39,484 bases of DNA. Source: Macromonas nakdongensis (GTDB lineage Bacteria; Pseudomonadota; Gammaproteobacteria; Burkholderiales; Burkholderiaceae_C). Positions 24,701 to 31,753 of the stretch are shown here, piece by piece. The DNA lies in NCBI RefSeq assembly GCF_002837145.1, contig NZ_NWMV01000103.1, forward strand, positions 1 through 39,484, given 5' to 3'. A model generated the notes under the pieces. It saw only the letters and a list, made by a program, of their open reading frames with translations, searched no databases and was not told the DNA's origin. The position numbers were made by a program, and so were the translations under genes. How positions within the stretch are numbered: position 1 is the stretch's first letter; each line of letters opens with the position of its first letter.

Positions 24701-27392
24701 TGATGGTCAAAGTGCTGACATCAGTGGCACCAAGCGCGTCTTTGACCGTGTAGGTAAAAACCTCATCATAGGAATCGCCATCGTTTAGGCTAGCCACACC
24801 ACCGGGGACTGTTTCCGTATTGGTATAAGGCGTGTAAACGTAGTCTCCGAGGTATTTTCCTGTAGCTCCATCTTGAGTGAAGGAAAGGGTCCCGTATTTG
24901 CCCTGCAATGTCGCACTTGCAAGCTGACTGAAAGTTAGCGTGGTAGATTCAGGGACGATATTTCCAGAGAAGGTAATTTCGGTGATGGTGTTGCTGCCAT
25001 CTCTGGTGACGTTCGTTACTGTGGCAGTCCCTCCATTCCAAGTCGCTACCATGCCATTGACGATAGACGTATCGGGAGCAAGAGTGAGACCAGACAGAAC
25101 AGAAGTTGCGGATGAGCCTTGAATGTACGCGCGATCACCCCCGGCAGTCTTGAAGGACACAACGGCGACATTGTTGACAACCGTTCCAGCCGGAAGTTTG
25201 TCAATAGTGCTGTAAAGGCTCGCAACTCTGGCCAACTCAGCGGGGTCTGAGACGGTCAATGTTTTGGTGCCCGATCCCGTGACAGTCGCCGTCACACCTG
25301 TAACCAACTGCCAAGTCAAGTCGTTGGTTGTAGTCATGTCGCCGTCTGTATCGACAGCAATATAGATAAAATCCCCGGAGATATTGTTTGCCAAACCATC
25401 AATCTCGGTCAGAGTGATGGTGGCACTCGTCACTGAAGACGTGGTTCCACTGACAGTGAATACGGTATTTGTAATTTCCTTGATTTCTGAATAACCGTCT
25501 ACGTCTGCATCATTGGTCAGCACACTGCCTGTGGCCGTATAACCAATGGTGTCGCTTCCACCGTATGCCCCGCTGGTCGGCGCAAGCAGCGATTCTTTCG
25601 CGGTGTTGTAATCCGACGTGGCCTCTGGTGTGTCGTTCGAGCCGGTGATGGTGATGGTAAGGAGGGCGTCGTCAGTCAATTTCCCCGCGTCAGTGACCCT
25701 GTAGGTAAAGGTGTCAGTCAAGGTGTTCGTGGTCAAACGCAGCGCCTGAACAGCGGCAAGATCGTTGTTCAAGATGTATTGATAACTGCCGTTCGCTCCT
25801 ACGCGCAACTCGCCGTAGAGGCCCTGTACCGAGGTGTAACCCGAGGTGGATGTGGAACCACTTGACACTGACGCGCCTGCCGTTGTCGTGCCAATGCCGG
25901 TCACGGTCGCGGTGTCACCGATTGTATCGCTGTAATCCAGCGTGCTGTTCAGAATAGCTGACGCGCCATCACCATTCCCGCCGTATGTGAATGTTGCGCT
26001 GCCTTGTTCGATAATCGTTCCGCTGGTGTTGTTCGCTGCAGGCGCCACATTGCCGGGGATCAAGCTGTTCAGCGCGGAATCGACCCTGTCAGACGAAGAG
26101 CCGACTTCAATCGAGTTGTACGTACCCGCGGTCAAGGCACTCCAAGCAGTACCCGTATTGGTGACTGTGGTGGTGCCCATTGTGGCGATCAGGCTATTGA
26201 AGTAGCTCTGATTGACCACTAACACAAAACCCTTGTTGTCGGTGACGCCAGGGTCAGCGGGGACATCTGCAGAGTCCGCATCTTGGTTGCCATCGGCCTG
26301 TGCCGTGGCCAGATTGGTGAAATCTTGGTCGGTCCAGAAATAAAAACCGACGACACTTCCTTGAACTTTTAAAGGCCGACTGATCCAGCCGTAATAGGTT
26401 GTCCCGCCGATGTTGATGCCGATGGCAGAAACATCGTTGCCGCTGAACAGGGCGCTGTTGGTGTCGTCGTTGATGCCGACCGGCCCCAGCCCGCCATAGA
26501 AGGTGTTGGCATTGGTTCCACCGTCAGCAATCAACAAGGTATGGCTTTCCTGCTCCTTTTCAGCCCAGTTTTCGGTGTTTTGCACGACGCCGTCGTTGTT
26601 GACGTCGGTGATCATCTGGTAGGCGTTTGAGAAATTGAACGACGCAAACTCCACGTTGTAGCTCGTCCCGCCTGCGGTGACGGTGCCGTGGTCGTTTTGT
26701 GTGGTCGTTGTGGCGCTGGCCCCGTTCAGGGCGGTGGCGGCAAATGCCTCGCCTTCATCCCCGGTGGTATCGGCGTCAGGGTTCAGGTAGTCATCGACCG
26801 CATGCCCGAATTCTTCCACCAAGACCCGGGCGGCATCTGCCCCTTCGAACAAGTCGAACCAGTAACTGTTGATGAACACGGTGGGCTGCCCGTCCGGCCC
26901 GGCGTGGGTGTAAGCGGCGATGCTGGTCGCCACGCTGGCGCTGTCCATGGCCACCACGTTCACGCTGAAACTGCCGTCACGCAGGGCAGTGCGCAGTTCG
27001 GCCAGGCGTTCTGTCCACGCCGCATCCGGTGTGGGCTGCCCGCCGTTGAACATTCCAAACAGGGTCTGATCGTCGGCGTTGAGGATGAAGTCGCGCACGG
27101 CCTGGTTGGCTTCGGCCATGGCCGTGTCCAACACCGGATCGTTCAGTTCGGTCTGAAACAGCGCCGGCGCTTCCAGAGCCAGGGGTTGCAGGTCCAACAC
27201 ATCGGTGGTGCTGTCGTGGCTGTCCAGCGCATCCGTGGTGTCCAAGGCATCGGCCACCGCCGCCCCGTCGAACATGAAACGCTGCTCCAGTGCCAGGGGG
27301 GCGGGGCGGCGGCGCACCAGCTTGGAGGCCGACCGCTGTGCGGGGCGGGCTGGCAGGGTGGCTGAGGTCAGGGGGGCGGGGGTCGATTTCAT
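21744..27392 (-). CDS. Giant VCBS/Calx-beta repeat protein, predicted exported cargo
   Basis: An 1882-residue acidic repeat protein, probably an exported surface or matrix protein. It has no hydrophobic Sec signal: the N-terminus is basic and Ala/Pro-rich, then ALEQRFMFDGAA (34-45), a variant of the LEPR-type motif seen near the start of many giant repeat proteins. Next is a domain with EEFGHAVD (193-200) and GDEGEAF (211-217), resembling a degenerate metalloprotease site. Then come four VCBS-like repeats (about 525-590, 832-905, 991-1060, 1130-1200), three Calx-beta-like repeats (1203-1625) each opening with NEGS/NEN, a Pro/Ala linker (1651-1678) and a cadherin/Ig-like domain (about 1755-1826), ending in a basic helix (PSLSEQLKLASKRG). 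RTX nonapeptides are not seen. The cluster around it is probably its exporter. Confidence 0.82.
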   Translation of the reverse strand: MKSTPAPLTSATLPARPAQRSASKLVRRRPAPLALEQRFMFDGAAVADALDTTDALDSHDSTTDVLDLQPLALEAPALFQTELNDPVLDTAMAEANQAVRDFILNADDQTLFGMFNGGQPTPDAAWTERLAELRTALRDGSFSVNVVAMDSASVATSIAAYTHAGPDGQPTVFINSYWFDLFEGADAARVLVEEFGHAVDDYLNPDADTTGDEGEAFAATALNGASATTTTQNDHGTVTAGGTSYNVEFASFNFSNAYQMITDVNNDGVVQNTENWAEKEQESHTLLIADGGTNANTFYGGLGPVGINDDTNSALFSGNDVSAIGINIGGTTYYGWISRPLKVQGSVVGFYFWTDQDFTNLATAQADGNQDADSADVPADPGVTDNKGFVLVVNQSYFNSLIATMGTTTVTNTGTAWSALTAGTYNSIEVGSSSDRVDSALNSLIPGNVAPAANNTSGTIIEQGSATFTYGGNGDGASAILNSTLDYSDTIGDTATVTGIGTTTAGASVSSGSTSTSGYTSVQGLYGELRVGANGSYQYILNNDLAAVQALRLTTNTLTDTFTYRVTDAGKLTDDALLTITITGSNDTPEATSDYNTAKESLLAPTSGAYGGSDTIGYTATGSVLTNDADVDGYSEIKEITNTVFTVSGTTSSVTSATITLTEIDGLANNISGDFIYIAVDTDGDMTTTNDLTWQLVTGVTATVTGSGTKTLTVSDPAELARVASLYSTIDKLPAGTVVNNVAVVSFKTAGGDRAYIQGSSATSVLSGLTLAPDTSIVNGMVATWNGGTATVTNVTRDGSNTITEITFSGNIVPESTTLTFSQLASATLQGKYGTLSFTQDGATGKYLGDYVYTPYTNTETVPGGVASLNDGDSYDEVFTYTVKDALGATDVSTLTITVFGSGNNDPIGIDDVATAVENGGADNYPATTGGSTTGTNPIGNVLVNDSDADIVDPLPGTDVFVTGIYSMETANTDSVDVGSTSSSNFAEIVGKYGTLRIGADGSYAYLVDNLNAAVQALQSSSETLQESFRYTVSDAPLGSGGNLDSATLTVTIQGANDNPIATNDSATAIEAGGVDNNALGFDPSGNVIVNDNDVDHAKSQLSVTSVRIGNTEGLGTEATPTAGTITLIGTYGTLTMNTNGSWSYVVDNNNATVNALAAYNASNPSTWVTESFNYTVSDDDATNPLTDIAVLSIEIRGAADAVSVNNITVNEGSPYAVFTVLGVNGTGVTLSLADGTTNGMDPTDSNYVHDLQYWDPAFGTSGEWRNYTAGSTITIGSTNQLLVRTAFSPEKETDFDLGETFTLTATPTSGTSTVGTATIMDDNTGTYYPDVGPLPNGNPTTDPTHPLDDDRTIDVVGGMTFNEGSTYATFTVSGQAGYDITLALGPTTPTAGDASVSGFTIEYYDEDATTPAWVAYNPATDTIALPADGSLKVRVNITSEDDTPFEGAEDFTLTATYDTNSSITDNDTGTIIDDGTGKIDSDGDGGADEGGTKDDDRTITITGGNYNENSPRALFTVNANPGQWLTLDVRNVADAGKAPTGDNEGKPDDSLDTAPIYYSLDGGRTWDPYTNEPVQAGPVPVLVAVDIANERDTFFEGEERFQLLVNPGQPTEAAGYASIFDDGTGDIVDETGVTDPTATKDDDRPVAQTPPPPPAPAPEPAPAPAPEPAAPPPAPEPTFNSATEMNVSSPTPVLEATTSRVETTLTSDMGFPVLVLEPGNTTLPPNLSLANAVTDQFAELGTTSSFALPYDTFAHTKADAQITLTAKLQDGSDLPSWVVFDPQSGTFTVTPPADLPADQRELKLMVIARDQEGREAVAPFRFFVGDDKAKPKTAARPSLSEQLKLASKRGQTPWADWGRAPVEAKPLARATGAERAVAHAG
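22359..22442 (-). other. Proline/alanine-rich linker segment of the giant repeat protein
   Basis: Codes for about 28 residues made only of Pro, Ala, Glu and Thr (residues 1651-1678). Such extended linkers often bridge the periplasm or a cell-wall layer, so the C-terminal domain may sit apart from the repeat part. Confidence 0.7.
22518..23786 (-). repeat. Three Calx-beta-like protein repeats in the giant gene
   Basis: Residues about 1203-1325, 1350-1475 and 1496-1625 share the order N-E-(G/N)-S...ATFTV, then a calcium-type loop with acidic residues before FEG(A/E)E, then a conserved IxDDxTG end and a KDDDR linker. The KDDDR/DDDR linker is repeated three times at both protein and DNA level. 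Confidence 0.7.
23350..26650. other. Low-GC core of the giant repeat gene
   Basis: Hand counts show the contrast: 24061-24120 and 25441-25500 are each about 38% G+C, while 22741-22800 is about 68% and 26941-27000 about 63%. Overall the core looks near 50%, with AT-rich codons. The change near 23350 and near 26650 is sharp, and both ends of the same gene keep the host composition. Confidence 0.75.
23793..25820 (-). repeat. Four VCBS-like protein repeats in the giant gene
   Basis: Each repeat has YG(T/E)L near its start and a D/N-G-x-Y/W pattern, then an AVQAL or equivalent helix, F(T/R/N)YxV(S/T)D or FTYTVKD, and an (I/V)xGxxD(N/T)P end. They cover about residues 525-590, 832-905, 991-1060 and 1130-1200. 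The second is the most divergent. A longer insert (600-830) without clear repeat identity separates the first two. Confidence 0.7.
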
Positions 27393-27450
27393 GGGGCTGA
27401 CTCGGTGATCCGTGCGTGGGGCGCGGAAGAAAAGGCGGTGTCGGGGCGGC

Positions 27451-28272
27451 TCAGCGTTCGGCGGGCGGGGTGACCAGCACCTTGCCGCTCATGCCGGCCA
27501 TCAGTTCCGGGAATTTGCCGTCGATGGCGGCGGCCACTTTCACCGACTGGCTCACCGGGTCCACCCGGGCACCGATGCGGATGAATTTGGCGGGGTAGGT
27601 TTTGCGGGTTTCGTCGATCTGGACTTCAAACCGGGCGCCGGTGCGCAGCCAGCTGAGCCAGCGCGAGGGCACCAGGAACTCCAGTTCCAGCACGCTGTCG
27701 TCGAGGATGTCGAGCAGGGCCTGGCCCGGCTGCACAAACTGCTGCTCGCGCACTTTTTGCTCGGCCACGCGGCCGCTGAAGGGCGCGGCGATGCCGCACT
27801 TGGCCAGCACGGCCTTGTTGGCCCCCACCTCGGCGCGGAACTTGTTCTGTGCAGCCTTGGACAAGTCCACCTCCAGCTGGCCCACGGAGTTGAGTTCCAG
27901 CAGGCGCACGTTGGTGCTGTGGGTCTGTTCGGCGCCGTCCAGCTCGGCCTGGGCTTTTTGCAGTTGGGCTTGCTGCAGGGAGCAGTCAAAACCCACCAGC
28001 AGCTGGCCGGCCTTGAAGGCCCCGCCTTCGCTCACCGGCAGGCGGTTGACCTTGGCACCGATTTCGGCCGCGATGGTGGTGTAGCGCCGCGGCAGGAGCT
28101 GGGCGCGGATCTCCTGCCGCTCCAAGGCCGGTCTGGCGGCTTCGACCGCCGAAGGGGGCACCCCGGGCACCTTGCTGCCGGGGGCGGGGGCTTGCGCCCA
28201 CGACTGTGCTCCGGCCAACAGAAACGAAACCGCCAGCAATCGACGCATGTTCACCACCACGTTCCTCATCAT
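27451..28272 (-). CDS. Periplasmic adaptor (RND/HlyD-type membrane fusion protein), short form
   Basis: A 273-residue secreted adaptor. The signal peptide is MRRLLAVSFLLAGAQSWAQA. A first lipoyl half (AEIGAKVNRLPVSEGGAFKAGQLLVGF) is followed by a helical hairpin (about 95-150) and the second lipoyl half (CGIAAPFSGRVAEQKVREQQFVQPGQALLDI), then a beta-barrel ending GMSGKVLVTPP. It is shorter than typical RND adaptors. ATG 28272 overlaps the stop of the TolC-like gene; ATG 28269 and ATG 28248 (directly before the signal peptide) are alternatives. It probably connects the outer-membrane channel to inner-membrane components of the same operon. No RND pump is encoded nearby. Confidence 0.85.
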   Translation of the reverse strand: MMRNVVVNMRRLLAVSFLLAGAQSWAQAPAPGSKVPGVPPSAVEAARPALERQEIRAQLLPRRYTTIAAEIGAKVNRLPVSEGGAFKAGQLLVGFDCSLQQAQLQKAQAELDGAEQTHSTNVRLLELNSVGQLEVDLSKAAQNKFRAEVGANKAVLAKCGIAAPFSGRVAEQKVREQQFVQPGQALLDILDDSVLELEFLVPSRWLSWLRTGARFEVQIDETRKTYPAKFIRIGARVDPVSQSVKVAAAIDGKFPELMAGMSGKVLVTPPAER

Positions 28273-29804
28273 TGGGCCTTGGGGGAGCTCAGCACCGCCC
28301 AGGGATTGCCTTGCACTTGCTGGGTCAACTGGGCCAGGCTCAATTCGCCGGTGCTGCCGATCTTGGGCTCCAGGCCCAGGTTGGCGATCAGGCGGCTTTC
28401 GGCCAGGTGCACCTGCGACAGGGCCTGGTAGCGCCGCAGCAGACTGAGGATGGCGGTGGTTTCATTGGCCACGCGATCAAGTTGGCTTTGCGCCTGGACG
28501 CTCTGACGCGCGCGGATGTTGTCGGCGATCTTCTGGTCCACCGCGTAGATGGCATCGGCACGGCTGAACTGGGCACGGGCGTTTTGCAGCTGCAGGCGCG
28601 CCAGGTGAAGTTGCGTCACCACCGCCATTTGCGTGGCCATGCGCCGCTGGTCGGCCAGGGCCACACCGGCTTTGGCCAGCTTGATCTGGGTGGGCCCGGT
28701 GAACAGGTTGAACAGGTTGAACGAGAGCTGCAAGCCAGCCTCGTTCCAGTTGTTGTGCACCAGGTACTCGTCGGAGTCGTACTTGAGGCTGTAGTTGAAC
28801 GACAGGTTGGGGAACAGGCGCGTCATGGTCTTGCGCACTTCGGTCGCGGCGACGCGGCTGTTGTAATGCTGTTCGCGCAGATCGGCGTTGTTCTCCAGGG
28901 CCAGCGCTTCCAGTTGGGCCATGGGGACGGTGAGCGCGGTGTCGCTGTTCGGGGTCACGTCGGCTTCGGCCAAGGTGATGGTTTGGCCCACCGGGGCGTT
29001 GATGAGCGAGGCCAGCTCGACCTGGGCGGTGGACAGCTCCTGGGCAATGGCTTCGAGCAGGCGCAGGTTTTCCAGAACCTGGCGCTGGTAGCGCAGGGCG
29101 TCCAGCGGGCTGCGCAGGCGCTCGGCTTCGGCTTTGCGGGCGTCGGCCAGGGCTTCTTCGGCCAGCTTCAGGGTGGTTTGTACGTTGGCCTGCAGCTGCT
29201 GGGCACTGACCGCGCGCCAGTACACGGTGCGCACATCCTGCATCAGCACGTGCATGGCCTTGCGGCGCTTTTCGCCGGCAATCAACACCCGGTCGGCGGC
29301 CTGTTTGGCCGACGACTGCCCCACCACCACGTCCAGCAGGTTCCAGGTCAGGCCCAGGTCGGCGGTACGGTGGTCGGCCGCGGAGGAGAAGGAGGAACTG
29401 CTGGATTTGCTGCCGTACACCGGCGTGTAAGGGTGGCTGTAGGTGGCGCGCTCGCGGTTGCGGTCGGTGTACCCGGCCTGGACCAGCAGTTTGGGCAGCA
29501 TGTCAAACTGGGTGACGTCCAACTCCTTCAGGGCGATGGCCTCTTCCATCAGGCGGGCTCGGCGGTCCAAGTTGTACTTCAGGGCACGGGCCATGGCCTG
29601 GTCCAGGGTGAGCGGACCGGTCACGGGTTCGACGTCCTGGCGCATGGCCGCGCTGTCCGCCTGGTTGGCGGCCTGCAGGTCGGGGGTTTCGATCGGCGTC
29701 GGGGCCAGGGTGCCGCAGGCCGCCAGCAAGGCCACGGCAGTGGCCACCGACAGCAGTTGGAAGCCGCGTTGGGCGGTGCTCGGGGAGGATGGGGATTCGC
29801 TCAT
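28269..29804 (-). CDS. TolC-like outer-membrane efflux/secretion lipoprotein
   Basis: First gene of the five-gene operon. From ATG 29804 the product has 511 residues. The N-terminus ends in a lipobox (LLAACG), so it is a lipid-anchored outer-membrane factor. It has the two-fold TolC layout with long amphipathic helices (DARKAEAERLRSPLDALRYQ ... and, in the second half, LHLARLQLQNARAQFSRADA) and beta-strand segments such as FNYSLKYDSDEYLVHNNW. The frame is open 40 codons upstream, but that part spans the AT-rich promoter region, so 29804 was chosen. It forms the outer-membrane exit duct, probably for the giant repeat protein. Confidence 0.88.
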   Translation of the reverse strand: MSESPSSPSTAQRGFQLLSVATAVALLAACGTLAPTPIETPDLQAANQADSAAMRQDVEPVTGPLTLDQAMARALKYNLDRRARLMEEAIALKELDVTQFDMLPKLLVQAGYTDRNRERATYSHPYTPVYGSKSSSSSFSSAADHRTADLGLTWNLLDVVVGQSSAKQAADRVLIAGEKRRKAMHVLMQDVRTVYWRAVSAQQLQANVQTTLKLAEEALADARKAEAERLRSPLDALRYQRQVLENLRLLEAIAQELSTAQVELASLINAPVGQTITLAEADVTPNSDTALTVPMAQLEALALENNADLREQHYNSRVAATEVRKTMTRLFPNLSFNYSLKYDSDEYLVHNNWNEAGLQLSFNLFNLFTGPTQIKLAKAGVALADQRRMATQMAVVTQLHLARLQLQNARAQFSRADAIYAVDQKIADNIRARQSVQAQSQLDRVANETTAILSLLRRYQALSQVHLAESRLIANLGLEPKIGSTGELSLAQLTQQVQGNPWAVLSSPKAQ

Positions 29805-29871
29805 GACGCAGGTGATGGATGGTGATATGGAATGATCGCTATCAGAATTGCAACAAATTTTGTTATTTGTA

Positions 29872-29914
29872 AATATATCTATTTGCAAGGTGGCGGGGTA
29901 TACCCAAAAGGGTA
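29872..29914 (-). promoter_or_regulatory. TACCC-N4-GGGTA site and -10 of the export operon
   Basis: Plus-strand TACCCAAAAGGGTA (29901-29914) has the same arms as the palindrome before the response-regulator gene; GGGTATACCC (29896-29905) overlaps it, giving a third half-site. On the minus strand TATATT (29877-29872) or ATATAT one base earlier fits a -10, placing the site centre at about -41.5 to -42.5. The surrounding 29830-29895 is strongly AT-rich, unlike the flanks. Confidence 0.5.
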
Positions 29915-29975
29915 GGTTTGTCATGGCTGCACAACGCCATCACCCCAGGGTGCTTTGGTACCAGCACCGCCGACT

Positions 29976-29981
29976 TAGAAT
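29976..29981 (+). promoter_or_regulatory. Possible -10 of the thioesterase-acetyltransferase gene
   Basis: TAGAAT lies about 50 bases before the ATG. The -35 region (CTTTGG) is weak. An inverted repeat GGTGCT-N8-AGCACC (29949-29968) lies just upstream, over the -35 position, and could be an operator. Confidence 0.3.
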
Positions 29982-30031
29982 TCCCCCACAGCGCACCGCG
30001 CGCCCTCTCCAACGCATGCAAGGTTTCCCCC

Positions 30032-30889
30032 ATGAAACGCCAGGACTTCCGTTTTTTCCACCCGCTGCGCGTGCGCTGGGCCGAGGTGGACATGCAAAAA
30101 ATCGTGTTCAACGCGCACTACCTGATGTACTTTGACGTGGCCATCACCGAGTACTGGCGCGCCCTGGCCCTGCCTTACGAAGACGCGATGCACGAGCTGG
30201 GCGGCGAGCTGTACGTGAAAAAGGCGTCGGTGGAGTTCAACGCGTCGGCCCGCATGGACGACATGCTGGACATCGGCATGGCCTGCACCCGCCTGGGCAA
30301 CTCGTCCATGACGATCACCGGCGCCATCTTCCGCGGCGAAGAACACCTCATCAGCGGCGAGCTGATTTACGTCTTCGCCGATCCGGCCACGCAGACCTCG
30401 CGCCCCATCCCAGACGCATTGCGTGCGCTGGTACAGGGCTACGAAGCCGGGGAGGGCGTGCTGACCGTGCGCACAGGCCCCTGGGCCGAACTGGGCGCGG
30501 GGGCGAGCGCGGTGCGCACCGCCGTGTTCGTGGAGGAACAGCGCATTCCCCGCGAAGAAGAATGGGACGCCGCCGACCAGGTGGCGCTGCACGCGGTGGC
30601 CCACAACCGGCTGGGCCAGGCCATGGCCACGGGCCGCCTGCTGCCGGCAGAAGGCGGCGTCAGCAAGATCGGCCGCATGGCGGTGCACCGGGTGCTGCGT
30701 GGCACCGGCGTGGGCCGGCAGATCTTGACGGCACTGATGGACGCGGCCCGGGCGCGTGGCGACCGCACCGTCCGGCTCAGCGCCCAGCGCACGGCCGAAG
30801 GGTTTTACCGGCGCCTGGGTTACACGCCGGTGGGCGAGCCTTACGACGAGGTCGGCATTCCCCACCTGCTGATGGAAAAGCACCTCTGA
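30032..30889 (+). CDS. Fusion of YbgC-type acyl-CoA thioesterase and GNAT acetyltransferase
   Basis: A 285-residue cytoplasmic protein with two enzyme domains. Residues 5-135 form a hot-dog thioesterase of the 4HBT/YbgC type (VRWAEVDMQKIVFNAHYLMYFD, candidate catalytic D20), which would hydrolyse acyl-CoA thioesters. Residues 150-285 are a GNAT domain with acetyl-CoA loop RGTGVG (223-228) and the ElaA-like pattern AVRTAVFVEEQRIPREEEWD. Whether one product feeds the other is unknown. ATG 30032 follows AAGG; the frame is open upstream without similarity. Its last 49 bases overlap the converging NRDE gene. Confidence 0.85.
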   Translation: MKRQDFRFFHPLRVRWAEVDMQKIVFNAHYLMYFDVAITEYWRALALPYEDAMHELGGELYVKKASVEFNASARMDDMLDIGMACTRLGNSSMTITGAIFRGEEHLISGELIYVFADPATQTSRPIPDALRALVQGYEAGEGVLTVRTGPWAELGAGASAVRTAVFVEEQRIPREEEWDAADQVALHAVAHNRLGQAMATGRLLPAEGGVSKIGRMAVHRVLRGTGVGRQILTALMDAARARGDRTVRLSAQRTAEGFYRRLGYTPVGEPYDEVGIPHLLMEKHL

Positions 30890-31743
30890 ATGCTGGCGTC
30901 CGTGGGCCAATGGGTGGCCACGGGCGTCGGGGCCGCCGCCGGGTGTACCGCGTGGGTCCATTCGCGCAGGTCCAGGGCCAGGCCCTCGGGGGTACGGCGG
31001 CAGTGGGCGATCAGGCTGCTGCGGGTGCCGTAAGCCGGTGTGGGCAGGTGCACAAAGGCGCTGGACAGGCCTTGGGCCCAAGCGTCCTGTCCAGCGTCAT
31101 GGGCCGGGCGCCTGTCCATCAGGGGGCGCAGCAGGGCCTCGTACCCATCCGCGTCTACAGGGCTGTCTGCGCTGGGTGCCGAGTGGGCCACGGCGGCGTG
31201 CACCGCGTCCCGCAAGGCCACGGTTTTGGGCCAGGGCGTGTCGAGGTGGGCGTTGGACAAACCATAGACCCCCGGTGGCAAGATGCGGCCGGCCCAGCCC
31301 GGGGGCAGGTCGTGCCTAGCTGCGGGCACGGCATCTGGCGGCGGGCGGTTGGTCAACCAGACCCAGCTGCCCCGGGTCACATCGCCCAGCACCAGGTTGA
31401 AACCGTTGTAGGCCTGGGGGTCGTGTGAGGCCACCAGATCACGCCAGCCGCCCACCGAAGCCGGGCCGGCCAGCCAGCGCAGTGGCAATTCGCCCCGGCT
31501 GCGCGGGGCGGACTCGGGCCCGCTGGGCCGCACGTTGGTGAGCATGGCCACCCGCCCGTGCTGGCTGAAACCCAGCCAGGTGCCACCGGCTTCGGCGTCC
31601 CGCCCGGCCCAGACGGTCACCCCGCCGTCGGTCTGCCAGGCGGCCAAGGGGCGGGTCGGGCGGTGCCACCATTCGTCGCGGTTGGAGGCCAGCAACAAGG
31701 GGCAGGCCGGCGTGGCCTCGATGGCAAAAGCGATCAGGCACAC
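30841..31743 (-). CDS. NRDE-domain protein (TANGO2-like)
   Basis: A 300-residue protein named for the motif N-R-D-E, seen here in LLLASNRDEWWHRPT. The start CLIAFAIEATPACPLLLA is typical once GTG 31743 is read as Met; GAGG lies eight bases before it. Other conserved parts are AGRDAEAGGTWLGFSQHGR and LTNVRP, and YGLSNAHLDTPWPK. Eukaryotic TANGO2 is linked to heme and lipid metabolism; the bacterial role is not established. It begins 10 bases after ygfZ ends, probably one operon, and its 3' end overlaps the converging thioesterase-acetyltransferase gene by 49 bases. Confidence 0.85.
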   Translation of the reverse strand: MCLIAFAIEATPACPLLLASNRDEWWHRPTRPLAAWQTDGGVTVWAGRDAEAGGTWLGFSQHGRVAMLTNVRPSGPESAPRSRGELPLRWLAGPASVGGWRDLVASHDPQAYNGFNLVLGDVTRGSWVWLTNRPPPDAVPAARHDLPPGWAGRILPPGVYGLSNAHLDTPWPKTVALRDAVHAAVAHSAPSADSPVDADGYEALLRPLMDRRPAHDAGQDAWAQGLSSAFVHLPTPAYGTRSSLIAHCRRTPEGLALDLREWTHAVHPAAAPTPVATHWPTDASIQRCFSISRWGMPTSS

Positions 31744-31753
31744 GCCGTCGGCC

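Noticed and set aside
26793-26816. EEFGHAVD in the giant protein as an active metalloprotease
   Set aside because: The first histidine of HExxH is absent and no third ligand is certain, so activity cannot be claimed.
21744-27392. Giant protein as a classic RTX type I substrate
   Set aside because: No run of GGxGxDxxx nonapeptides was found; the acidic stretch near residue 1481 is a single EF-like loop.
29852-29864. AACAAA-T-TTTGTT as a specific operator
   Set aside because: It lies in a low-complexity AT-rich stretch where such symmetry arises easily, and no second copy was seen.
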